Part shown: positions 8,614 through 16,211 of the stretch, piece after piece
Position numbering within the stretch: the first letter of the stretch is position 1
How the letters are laid out: each line of letters begins with the position of its first letter
Program-made: the position numbers and the translations under genes
DNA from: Kitasatospora sp. NBC_01250
GTDB lineage: Bacteria > Actinomycetota > Actinomycetes > Streptomycetales > Streptomycetaceae
Reading direction: 5' to 3'
DNA: 64,000 bases
Assembly (NCBI RefSeq): GCF_036226465.1
Contig: NZ_CP108476.1
Span: 7,192,001 to 7,256,000 of the forward strand
The notes under the pieces: generated by a model
What the model saw: only the letters and a program-made list of their open reading frames with translations
Database searches by the model: none
Told to the model about the DNA's origin: nothing

Positions 8614-9557
8614 CGGTCGAATCGCCGCCCGTTACCGTCATGATGACGGAGCATCAGGACACGGGATCGCCCTGGCGGTCGGCCTGGCGCCGGCTGCGCC
8701 GCCGGCCGGCGGCGATGGTGGGCCTGGGCATCATCGCCTTCTTCGTGCTGGCCGCGCTGCTCGCCCCGGTGCTCACCGCGATCTGCGGCCACGGCCCCGC
8801 CGACACCGACAAGTACGCCATCGACCCCTACCTCGGCGGGCTGCCGCGCGGCGCCCTGGGCGGGATCAGTCCGCAGCACTGGCTCGGCGTCGAGCCGATG
8901 CTGGGGCGCGACATCTTCGCCCGGCTGCTCTACGGCGCCCGGATCAGTCTGCTGGTCTCGTTCAGCGCCGCGCTGCTGATCACGCTGATCGGCGTGGCGC
9001 TCGGCGTCACCGCCGGCTACTTCGGCGGCCGCACCGACGCGGTGATCAGCCGGTTCATGGACGTCATGATGTCCTTCCCGAGCCTGATCTTCATGATCGC
9101 GCTGCTCTCGGTGGTGCAGAACGCCAACCGGGTGCTGCTGCTGGTCGCCGTGATGAGCCTGTTCACCTGGCCGTACATCGCCCGGGTGATCCGGGGGCAG
9201 ACCATCTCGCTCAAGCGCCGCGAGTACATCGAGGCGGCCCGGGCCAGCGGCACGCCGAGCCTGCGGATCGTGCTCACCGAGATCCTGCCGAACCTGACCA
9301 GCACCGTGATCGTCTACGTCACGCTGGCCATCCCCGGCCTGATCGGCTCGGAGGCCGGCCTGACCTACCTCGGGGTCGGGGTCCGCCCGCCCACCCCGTC
9401 CTGGGGCCAGATGATCACCGATGCCCAGCTGTACTACAAGGTCGACCCGATGTTCTTCGTCCTGCCCTGCGCCTGCCTGTTCCTGGTGGTGCTGGCCTTC
9501 ACCCTGCTCGGCGACGCGCTGCGCGACGCCCTCGACCCGAAGGGCGGCCGGGAATGA
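8610..9557 (+). CDS. ABC transporter permease, DppC/OppC type
   Basis: The 315-aa membrane protein starts at an ATG overlapping the previous TGA (ATGA), which implies translational coupling. It has the OppC N-terminal segment (RRRPAAMVGLGIIAFF), a long extracytoplasmic loop, and five to six membrane segments. The cytoplasmic EAA loop EYIEAARASGTPSLRIVLTE contacts the ATPase. The C-terminus ends DALRDALDPK, as usual for this subfamily. In most Opp/Dpp operons the B permease precedes C; here C comes first. Confidence 0.92.
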   Translation: MTVESPPVTVMMTEHQDTGSPWRSAWRRLRRRPAAMVGLGIIAFFVLAALLAPVLTAICGHGPADTDKYAIDPYLGGLPRGALGGISPQHWLGVEPMLGRDIFARLLYGARISLLVSFSAALLITLIGVALGVTAGYFGGRTDAVISRFMDVMMSFPSLIFMIALLSVVQNANRVLLLVAVMSLFTWPYIARVIRGQTISLKRREYIEAARASGTPSLRIVLTEILPNLTSTVIVYVTLAIPGLIGSEAGLTYLGVGVRPPTPSWGQMITDAQLYYKVDPMFFVLPCACLFLVVLAFTLLGDALRDALDPKGGRE

Positions 9558-10543
9558 CCGCCTTCCTGATCCGCCGGCTGCTCGGCATCGCCGGTACCCT
9601 GCTGGTGATCTGCGCGGTCACCTTCACCATCTTCTACCTGCTGCCGAGCGATCCGGCCGTGCAGTTCTGCGGCAAGGACTGCGCGCCCGACCAGATCGCG
9701 CTGGTCCGCAAGCAGATGGGCCTGGACGCGCCGCTGATCGTCCAGTTCGGCCGGTACGTGCTGGCGATCTTCGCCGGCCGCACGATGGGCACCGGGCAGT
9801 ACGCGGTGCACTGCGGCTTCCCCTGCTTCGGCTACTCCTTCCAGAGCGGCCGGCCGGTCTGGGACCTGATGATGGACCGGCTCCCGACCAGCTTCTCGCT
9901 GGCCATCGGTGCGGCGGCCTGCTGGCTGCTGCTGGGGCTGGGCGCGGGCGTCGTCTCGGCGCTGCGCAAGAACACCTGGGTGGACCGCACGGTGATGGTC
10001 GCCACCATCGGCGCGGCCGCCGTGCCGGTGTACTTCACCGCGATGATCCTGCTCTACGTGGTGGTCACGGTGCTCGGCCTGATCCCGTACCCGCGCTACG
10101 TCGACTTCACGGACGACCCGGTCGGCTGGGCGCAGAACCTGCTGCTGCCGTGGATCACACTGGCGCTCGCGACGGCCGCCATGTACGCCCGGATGACGCG
10201 CAGTTCGGTGATCGAGACGCTGGCCGAGCCGTACGTCCGCACTGCGCGGGCCAAGGGGCTGCGCGAGCGCAGAGTGGTCGGCAAGCACGGGCTGCGCCCG
10301 GCCCTGACGGCGGTGGCCACCATGCTCGGGATGGACCTGGGCAGCCTGCTGGCCGGCGCGATGATCACCGAGTCGCTCTTCGGACTGCCGGGCGTCGGCA
10401 AGCTGTTCGCCGACTCGCTCAACAAGTCCGACCAGCCGGTGGTGATGGGCATCACGCTGCTGGCCTCCTTCTTCATCGTCACCTCCAACCTGGTCGTGGA
10501 CCTGCTCTACGCCTGGATCGACCCGAGAGCGAGACTTTCGTGA
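9554..10543 (+). CDS. ABC transporter permease, DppB/OppB type
   Basis: The 329-aa protein overlaps the upstream gene by ATGA. It starts with the OppB-type MTAFLIRRLLGIAGTLLVI membrane helix and has about six membrane segments. The EAA loop is EPYVRTARAKGLRERRVVG. A periplasmic-side insert near residues 35-105 contains four cysteines (FCGKDC and HCGFPC), which could form disulfides outside the cell; I do not recall this as a general OppB feature. Confidence 0.92.
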   Translation: MTAFLIRRLLGIAGTLLVICAVTFTIFYLLPSDPAVQFCGKDCAPDQIALVRKQMGLDAPLIVQFGRYVLAIFAGRTMGTGQYAVHCGFPCFGYSFQSGRPVWDLMMDRLPTSFSLAIGAAACWLLLGLGAGVVSALRKNTWVDRTVMVATIGAAAVPVYFTAMILLYVVVTVLGLIPYPRYVDFTDDPVGWAQNLLLPWITLALATAAMYARMTRSSVIETLAEPYVRTARAKGLRERRVVGKHGLRPALTAVATMLGMDLGSLLAGAMITESLFGLPGVGKLFADSLNKSDQPVVMGITLLASFFIVTSNLVVDLLYAWIDPRARLS

Positions 10544-11526
10544 CGCTGCTTCAGGTCCGCGACCTCGCGGTCGAGTTCACCACCGGCGAGGGGCCGGTGA
10601 AGGTGGTCAAGGGCGTCGACTTCGACGTCGAGCGCGGCCGCACGCTGGGGATCGTCGGGGAGTCCGGCTCCGGCAAGTCGGTCACCTCGCTGGCCGTGAT
10701 GGGCCTGCACCCGGGGGCCAGGGTCACCGGCTCGGTCGACTTCGACGGCACCGAGCTGATCGGCGCGCCCGCCGAGACGGTCCGCCGGCTGCGCGGGCGG
10801 CGGATGGCGATGGTCTTCCAGGACGCCCTCACCGCGCTGCACCCGTACTTCACCATCGGCGACCAGATCGCCGAGGCGCACCGCGAGCACTTCGGCTCCA
10901 GCCGCCGGGCCGCCTGGGCGCGGGCGGTGGAGGTGCTCGGCGACGTCGGCATTCCCGAACCGGCCCGGCGCGCGGGGGAGTACCCGCACCAGTTCTCCGG
11001 CGGCATGCGCCAGCGCGCGATGATCGCGCTCGCGCTCTCCTGCGAGCCCGAGCTGATCATCGCGGACGAGCCGACCACGGCGCTGGACGTCACCGTGCAG
11101 GCCCAGGTGCTCGACCTGCTGATGCGGCTCAAGGAGGAACGGGGGCTGGGGATCATCATGATCACCCATGACCTGGGCGTGATCGCCCGGGTGGCCGACG
11201 AGGTGCTCGTGATGTACGGCGGCACGGCCGTCGAACAGGCGGACGCCGATGCGCTGTTCGGCGCGCCCCGGCACCCGTACACCCAGGGGCTGCTGGACTC
11301 GCTGCCGCGTCTGGACCCGGACCCGGGGCAGGGGCAGGAGCTGCGGGCGATCCCGGGCAGCCCGCCCTCGCTGCTGGCGCCGCCACCCGGCTGCGCCTTC
11401 CATCCGCGCTGCCCCGTCTACGCCGCCGCCCCGCAGCCGGCCTGCACCGGCACCCGGCCGCCGTTGCGGCAGCTGACGCCCGACGGGCACCGCAGTGCCT
11501 GCATCCACTCGGAGGTGACGGCATGA
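10540..11526 (+). CDS. ABC transporter ATP-binding protein, DppD/OppD type
   Basis: The 328-aa ATPase starts at a GTG overlapping the previous TGA. It carries Walker A (GESGSGKS), Q-loop (MVFQDALTALHP), signature (FSGGMRQRAMIA), Walker B (ELIIADEPTTALD) and H-loop (MITHDLGVIA). The C-terminal oligopeptide-transporter extension contains CAFHPRCPVYAA and a final Cys; in this family such cysteines can bind an iron-sulfur cluster. Confidence 0.94.
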   Translation: MTLLQVRDLAVEFTTGEGPVKVVKGVDFDVERGRTLGIVGESGSGKSVTSLAVMGLHPGARVTGSVDFDGTELIGAPAETVRRLRGRRMAMVFQDALTALHPYFTIGDQIAEAHREHFGSSRRAAWARAVEVLGDVGIPEPARRAGEYPHQFSGGMRQRAMIALALSCEPELIIADEPTTALDVTVQAQVLDLLMRLKEERGLGIIMITHDLGVIARVADEVLVMYGGTAVEQADADALFGAPRHPYTQGLLDSLPRLDPDPGQGQELRAIPGSPPSLLAPPPGCAFHPRCPVYAAAPQPACTGTRPPLRQLTPDGHRSACIHSEVTA

Positions 11527-12497
11527 CCGGTGCGCTGCTGACGGTGCGCGACCTCGGCAAGACCTTCCCCGGCGCCCGTGACGGGCTGCGGCGACGGCCC
11601 GGCGTCAAGGCGGTGGACGGGCTCAGCTTCGAGGTGCGGGCGGGCGAGACGCTCGGCCTGGTCGGCGAGTCCGGTTGCGGCAAGTCCACCACCGGGCGGC
11701 TGCTGGTGCGGCTGCTGGATCCCACCGCCGGCCGGGTCGACTTCCGCGGGCAGGACATCACCGGGCTGGGCCAGCGCGAACTGCGGCCGCTGCGCAGCGA
11801 GTTGCAGATCATCTTCCAGGACCCGTTCGCCTCGCTGAACCCGCGGCGGACGGTGGCCCAGATCATCTCGGCGCCGCTGCGCGCGCAGGGGGTGGCCGGG
11901 GAGCGGATCCGGCGCGAGGTGCGGGAGCTGGTCCAGCTGGTGGGCCTGGCGCCCGAGCACCTGGAGCGCTATCCGTACCAGTTCTCCGGCGGTCAGGCCC
12001 AGCGGATCGGCATCGCCCGGGCGCTGGCCACCCGGCCCGCGCTGGTGGTGGCCGACGAGCCGGTCTCGGCGCTGGACGTCTCCATCCAGGCGCAGATCGT
12101 CGGCCTGCTGGAGCGGCTGCAGCGCGAACTGGGCGTCGCCTACCTGTTCATCGCCCACGACCTGGCGGTGGTCCGGCACCTGAGCCACCGGGTGGCGGTG
12201 ATGTACCTGGGCCGGATCGTGGAGATCGGCGAGAAGGAGCAGGTGTACGCGGCGCCCGCGCACCCGTACACCAAGGCGCTGCTCTCCGCGGTGCCGCTGC
12301 CCGATCCGGCGGCCGAGCGGGCCAGGGAGCGGATCGTGCTGCTCGGCGACCCGCCGAGCCCGGCCGACCCGCCCAGCGGCTGCACCTTCCACCCCAGGTG
12401 CGCCAAGGCGCAGCCGATCTGCCGCAGCCAGGCACCGCAGCTGACGGACCACGGCCCGGGGCAGCGGCAGGTCGCCTGCCACTTCCCGGAAGCCTGA
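11523..12497 (+). CDS. ABC transporter ATP-binding protein, DppF/OppF type
   Basis: The 324-aa ATPase overlaps the upstream stop by ATGA and completes a five-gene importer. Motifs are Walker A (GESGCGKST), Q-loop (IIFQDPFASLNPR), signature (FSGGQAQRIGIA), Walker B (LVVADEPVSALD) and H-loop (IAHDLAVVRH). The C-terminal extension has CTFHPRCAKAQPIC and ends at a Cys-His. Its stop codon lies within a 14-bp tandem repeat. Confidence 0.94.
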   Translation: MTGALLTVRDLGKTFPGARDGLRRRPGVKAVDGLSFEVRAGETLGLVGESGCGKSTTGRLLVRLLDPTAGRVDFRGQDITGLGQRELRPLRSELQIIFQDPFASLNPRRTVAQIISAPLRAQGVAGERIRREVRELVQLVGLAPEHLERYPYQFSGGQAQRIGIARALATRPALVVADEPVSALDVSIQAQIVGLLERLQRELGVAYLFIAHDLAVVRHLSHRVAVMYLGRIVEIGEKEQVYAAPAHPYTKALLSAVPLPDPAAERARERIVLLGDPPSPADPPSGCTFHPRCAKAQPICRSQAPQLTDHGPGQRQVACHFPEA

Positions 12498-12543
12498 CGC
12501 CGGAAGCCTGGCGCCGGGAGCCTGACGCCGGACATCTGACGCC
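12491..12543 (+). repeat. 14-bp tandem repeat across the dppF-like stop codon
   Basis: Units agcctgacgccgga (12491), agcctggcgccggg (12505), agcctgacgccgga (12519) and a partial catctgacgcc (12533) follow head to tail. The TGA stop sits in the first unit. The array fills most of the short gap before the GH36 gene. Confidence 0.85.
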
Positions 12544-12575
12544 CCCTTCGCACCCACAGGAAAGGCAGACCCACC

Positions 12576-14363
12576 GTGTCCCCTCTGAGCTGGGACGGCA
12601 GCGCGCCGCCCTCGGGCCGCAGCGAGTGCACCCGGGAGATCGCCACCGGGATCCCGGGCCTTGGCCTGCGGGCCACCGCGATCGGCGCGCACGCCCTGGA
12701 CGTCAAGGTCACCGCCGGAGACCGGCGGCTGCTCGTCGAGGTCGTGCCGCTCGAACCGGAGAGCCCGGACGGGCCTCCGGTGCGACTGCGGGTGGAGTGG
12801 CGGCTGCCGTGCACCGGGGCCACCGCCCTGTGGACCCCGGCCACCGGCACCCGCTGGCTGCCGCCCGCCTGGCGCGCCCCGCGCACCGCCTCGCTGCCCG
12901 CGGGCGCGCCGGTGGGCAGCCTGGTGGGGGCCGGGGACGCGGCGCTGTGCACCTTCGCGGTGGGCGAACTGGTCCGCCCGGTGAGCATCGGCGAGGGCGC
13001 GGTGGAGGAGAGCGGCGAGTTCGCCTGGTGGGTCGAGCACGAGGCGGGGGCGCCGCTGCTGCTCCGCCTGGATCTGACGCACCGCCACTTCGCGCAGACC
13101 GTACAGGAGATGGCGCACTGGTGGGCCGGCCTGGTCGGGCCGGCGCAGGTGCCGGCGGCGGCCTTCGAGCCGGTCTTCTGCACCTGGTACGTCAGCCACC
13201 TGACGATCACCGCCGCGCAGGTCGAGCAGTTGGGTGCCCTCGCGGCCCAACTGGGCTTCACCGCCGTGCTGGTGGACGACGGCTGGCAGACCGAGGAGAC
13301 CTCGCGGTCGTACGCCACCACCGGCGACTGGCAGCCGGCCGCCGGCCCGTTCCCGGACTTCGCCGAGCACGTCCGGCGGACCCGGGCGCTGGGGCTGCGC
13401 TACCTGCTCTGGGTCGCGCTGCCGTTCGCCGGCGACCGCAGTGCGGCGGGCGGCGGCCCGAGCGGGCGGCTCGCGCGGATACCGGAGTTGGAGACCTCCG
13501 TGCTGGACCCTGCGGACCCGCGGGTGCGCGCCGACCTGGTGGACCGGCTCGGCGAGCTCGTCGAGCGGCACGGGGTGGACGGCCTGAAGATCGACTTCAT
13601 CGACACCTTCGCCCGGTACGCCACCGACCCGACCGCGGTGGCCGAGGGTGTGCACAGCCTGCTCGCCGAACTGGACGCCCGGCTGCGCGCGGCCCGCCCC
13701 GAGGTGCTGGTCGAGCACCGCCAGCCCTATGCGGGACCGGGCCTGTGGCCGTACGCGACCATGGTGCGTGCCACCGACTGCCCGCACAGTGCCGCCGAGA
13801 ACCGCCAGCGCACCACCGACCTGCGGCTCACCGCCGGTCCGCTCGCCGTCCACGCCGACCCGCTGACCTGGCACCCCGAGGAGGAGCCGGCCGGGATCGC
13901 GGTGCTGCTCCAGTCCGTGCTCTTCGCCACCGCGCAGGTCTCGGTCGACCTCGCCCGCCAGCGCCCCGACCAGCTGGCCGCGCTGCGCTTCTGGCTGGCC
14001 GTCATGCGCGAGCACGTCGACCTGCTGCAGCGCGGCGCCTTCCGCCCGCACCGCCCCGAACTCGGCTACCCGCTGCTGGAGGCCGGGCACGGCGCGGCCC
14101 GCGCCTTCGGGCGCTACGCGCCGCTGCCGCTGCGGGTGTCGGGCCGGTGGGACCTGCTGCTGGTGGCCAACGCCGACCCGGACACCCTGGTGCGGCTCGA
14201 CTTCGACGCGCCGCCCGGACGCCTGGCCGTGCTGGTCCAGGACTGCCAGGGCGCCACCCGCGCCGCCGTCGAAGCCGAACCGGCGGACCGCGAGTTCGCC
14301 GTCCGGGTGCCGCGCGGGGGGCTGTTGACCCTGCGCCGGGCCCAGGAGGGTCGGGCGGCGTGA
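12576..14363 (+). CDS. Alpha-galactosidase-like glycoside hydrolase (GH36/clan GH-D)
   Basis: This 595-aa protein starts at a GTG with an AGGAAAGG-type site 14 nt or so upstream. It has no signal peptide, so it should act in the cytoplasm on imported galactosides. The N-terminal beta domain spans about 1-190 and the TIM barrel starts with FCTWYVSH. The barrel carries VDDGWQ (strand 2), DGLKIDFID with likely nucleophile Asp340 (KxD), and MVRATDC with likely acid/base Asp401. These match the GH36 catalytic pair. The substrate may be an alpha-galactoside or another alpha-linked sugar. Its place directly after a complete importer suggests one uptake-and-cleavage unit. Confidence 0.82.
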   Translation: MSPLSWDGSAPPSGRSECTREIATGIPGLGLRATAIGAHALDVKVTAGDRRLLVEVVPLEPESPDGPPVRLRVEWRLPCTGATALWTPATGTRWLPPAWRAPRTASLPAGAPVGSLVGAGDAALCTFAVGELVRPVSIGEGAVEESGEFAWWVEHEAGAPLLLRLDLTHRHFAQTVQEMAHWWAGLVGPAQVPAAAFEPVFCTWYVSHLTITAAQVEQLGALAAQLGFTAVLVDDGWQTEETSRSYATTGDWQPAAGPFPDFAEHVRRTRALGLRYLLWVALPFAGDRSAAGGGPSGRLARIPELETSVLDPADPRVRADLVDRLGELVERHGVDGLKIDFIDTFARYATDPTAVAEGVHSLLAELDARLRAARPEVLVEHRQPYAGPGLWPYATMVRATDCPHSAAENRQRTTDLRLTAGPLAVHADPLTWHPEEEPAGIAVLLQSVLFATAQVSVDLARQRPDQLAALRFWLAVMREHVDLLQRGAFRPHRPELGYPLLEAGHGAARAFGRYAPLPLRVSGRWDLLLVANADPDTLVRLDFDAPPGRLAVLVQDCQGATRAAVEAEPADREFAVRVPRGGLLTLRRAQEGRAA

Positions 14364-15544
14364 CCCGGCATCCGACGGCAGCGCCCGAGCCGATCGCCGG
14401 CGCGGCCGAGCTCTTCACCCTGGACCCCGCGCTGGCCCACCTCAACCACGGCTCCTACGGCGCCGTCCCGATCGGGGTCCAGCGCGAGCAGGCCCGGCTG
14501 CGGGCCGAGCAGGAGGCCGACCCGGACGGCTTCCTGCGTGCGGCCCCCGAGCGGCTGGCCGAGGCCCGGGCCACTGTCGCCCGCTGGCTGGGCGCCGACG
14601 CGCAGGGCCTGGCACTGCTCAGCAACGTCACCGAGGCCGTCGCCGTGGTGCTGGACAGCATCCCGTTCCGGGCGGGCGAGGAGATCCTGGTGCTCGACCA
14701 CGGCTACGGCGTGGTGAACCGGGCCGCCGAGCGCCGGGCCGCCGAGTGCGGCGCCCGGGTACGCACCGTGGAACTCCCGCTGGACGGGGCCGATCCGGCG
14801 CAGCTGGTGCTGGCCGCGGTCGGCCCGCACACCCGGCTGGCGGTGCTCGACCGGGTCACCTCGCCCACCGCCCGGGAGATCGCCACCGCACCGCTGCTGC
14901 GGGCGCTGGCCGAGCGCGGGGTGCTGACCGCGGTGGACGCGGCGCACGGTCCCGGCATGCTGGACGCCGACCTGGACGTCGGCCGGCCCGACTTCTGGTT
15001 CGGCAACCTGCACAAGTGGGCCTTCGCGCCCCGGCCCACCGCCGTGCTGGCGGTGCGCCCCGAGTGGCGCGAGCGGATCCGCCCGCTCACCTACTCCTGG
15101 GAGCACGGGCGCGGCTTCCCGTTGAACGTGGAGTGGCGCGGCACCGCCGACTACACCGGGTGGCTGGCCGCGCCCGGCGCGCTGGCCCTGCTGGACGGGC
15201 TGGGCCTGGCCCGGGTGCGGGAGCACAACGCCCGCCTGGCGGCCCACGGGCAGCGCGTGCTCGGCGAGGTCGCCGGGCTCGCGGCACTGCCGGCCTCGCC
15301 GGGGGTGGCGATGCGCGCGCTGCGGCTGCCGCCGCGGGTCGCCGAGACCGAGGAGCAGGCGCTCGCGCTGATGACGGCCGTCCACCGGCGGCTCGGCGCG
15401 CGGGTCGCGGTGCGGCCGTGGGCGGGCGGCGGGGTGCTGCGGATCAGCGCACAGGTCTACAACCGGGCCGAGGAGTACCACGCGCTGGCGGCCGGTCTGG
15501 CCGAACTGCTCAGGCGACCTCCAGAGACATTTCGATCAGCCTGA
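14360..15544 (+). CDS. Class V aminotransferase, isopenicillin N epimerase-like
   Basis: The 394-aa PLP enzyme starts at a GTG overlapping the previous TGA, so it belongs to the operon. Family marks are LAHLNHGSYGAVP near residue 25, SNVTEAV (cofactor phosphate region), VDAAHGPGM (Asp that contacts the pyridine N) and NLHKWAFAPR with Schiff-base Lys219. This matches the CefD-like group, which includes epimerases, cysteine desulfurases and sulfoxide lyases, so the reaction cannot be fixed. No beta-lactam genes are near. The last 35 nt overlap the convergent roadblock-like gene. Confidence 0.82.
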   Translation: MTRHPTAAPEPIAGAAELFTLDPALAHLNHGSYGAVPIGVQREQARLRAEQEADPDGFLRAAPERLAEARATVARWLGADAQGLALLSNVTEAVAVVLDSIPFRAGEEILVLDHGYGVVNRAAERRAAECGARVRTVELPLDGADPAQLVLAAVGPHTRLAVLDRVTSPTAREIATAPLLRALAERGVLTAVDAAHGPGMLDADLDVGRPDFWFGNLHKWAFAPRPTAVLAVRPEWRERIRPLTYSWEHGRGFPLNVEWRGTADYTGWLAAPGALALLDGLGLARVREHNARLAAHGQRVLGEVAGLAALPASPGVAMRALRLPPRVAETEEQALALMTAVHRRLGARVAVRPWAGGGVLRISAQVYNRAEEYHALAAGLAELLRRPPETFRSA

Positions 15545-15887
15545 GCTGGTGCCGGGCCATGGCCAGGTTGGACTGGTTCCGGTTCAGCGCCAGGTAGAGG
15601 AAGAGGCCGCGTCCGCTGGGCGTGGTCAAGGGCCGGATCAGGTGGTACTGGTTGCTCAGCGTGATCAGGATGTCCTCGATCGCATTGTCGTGCAGTTTGA
15701 GCAACTCCATCGTGCGCATCTTGGCCCGTACCACGTCGGTGTTGCCGGCCGCCGCCACGTTCAGGTCCAGCTCGGGGTTGTCGCCCAGGGTGCCGAGCGC
15801 CATCCCGCTGCCGTAGTCGACCAGAGCCACACCGATCGCGCCCTCGATCCCGAACGCTTCCTTGAGTGCGGTGTCCAGATTCGCCAT
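15510..15887 (-). CDS. Roadblock/LC7-like small protein
   Basis: A 125-aa soluble protein from the ATG at 15887, with a purine-rich site (GAGAGGCGAAGAG) just upstream. An ATG 57 nt further up is possible but would add an unlikely Ser/Arg tail. The alpha/beta pattern (IGVALVDYGSGMALG, hydrophobic strand FLYLALNR, final amphipathic helix) resembles roadblock/LC7 domains, which in actinobacteria often pair with small GTPases and histidine kinases. No GTPase or other partner is adjacent. The 3' end overlaps the convergent aminotransferase gene by 35 nt. Confidence 0.6.
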   Translation of the reverse strand: MANLDTALKEAFGIEGAIGVALVDYGSGMALGTLGDNPELDLNVAAAGNTDVVRAKMRTMELLKLHDNAIEDILITLSNQYHLIRPLTTPSGRGLFLYLALNRNQSNLAMARHQLRLIEMSLEVA

Positions 15888-16211
15888 GTCTCTTCGCCTC
15901 TCGTCCGGTCTGGATTCTGGCGCCGACTCTAAGGAGGGCGACAACGCTGGGTTGACGAATGATCACACCTTGATCACACCTGATCGAAGACGCTCGGCGG
16001 GGATCGGTCGGGAGCGTGGGTGATCGGTACAGGTCGGGAAAACGGTGCGATCAATGTCAGCCCTGCCGGGTAATCTCAGGCTGAGATGCTGGAACACCAC
16101 ACCGACCACACCAGCTGCGCGCCCCCTTCGGCCCAGTCCGAGGAGCCGGCCCCGCAGCCGCAGGCGTCACCGTCTGCGACCCATCACCACGGGAAGAAGA
16201 AGGTGACGCCG
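15888..16211. other. 324-nt divergent intergenic region
   Basis: The region lies between the divergent roadblock-like and helicase genes. A TAATCT at 16071 could be a -10 box for the helicase, but no convincing -35 box is visible. A short direct repeat (gatcacacctt / gatcacacctg) occurs at 15961-15980. Part of the right end is open in the helicase frame. Confidence 0.4.

Noticed and set aside
11418..14090. A minus-strand open frame of 890 codons antisense to the importer ATPase and GH36 genes
   Set aside because: The plus-strand genes carry complete catalytic motifs, and the antisense product is low-complexity.
14360..15544. Isopenicillin N epimerase and hence a beta-lactam cluster
   Set aside because: Only the protein fold family matches. 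No synthetase, synthase or expandase gene is in the window.
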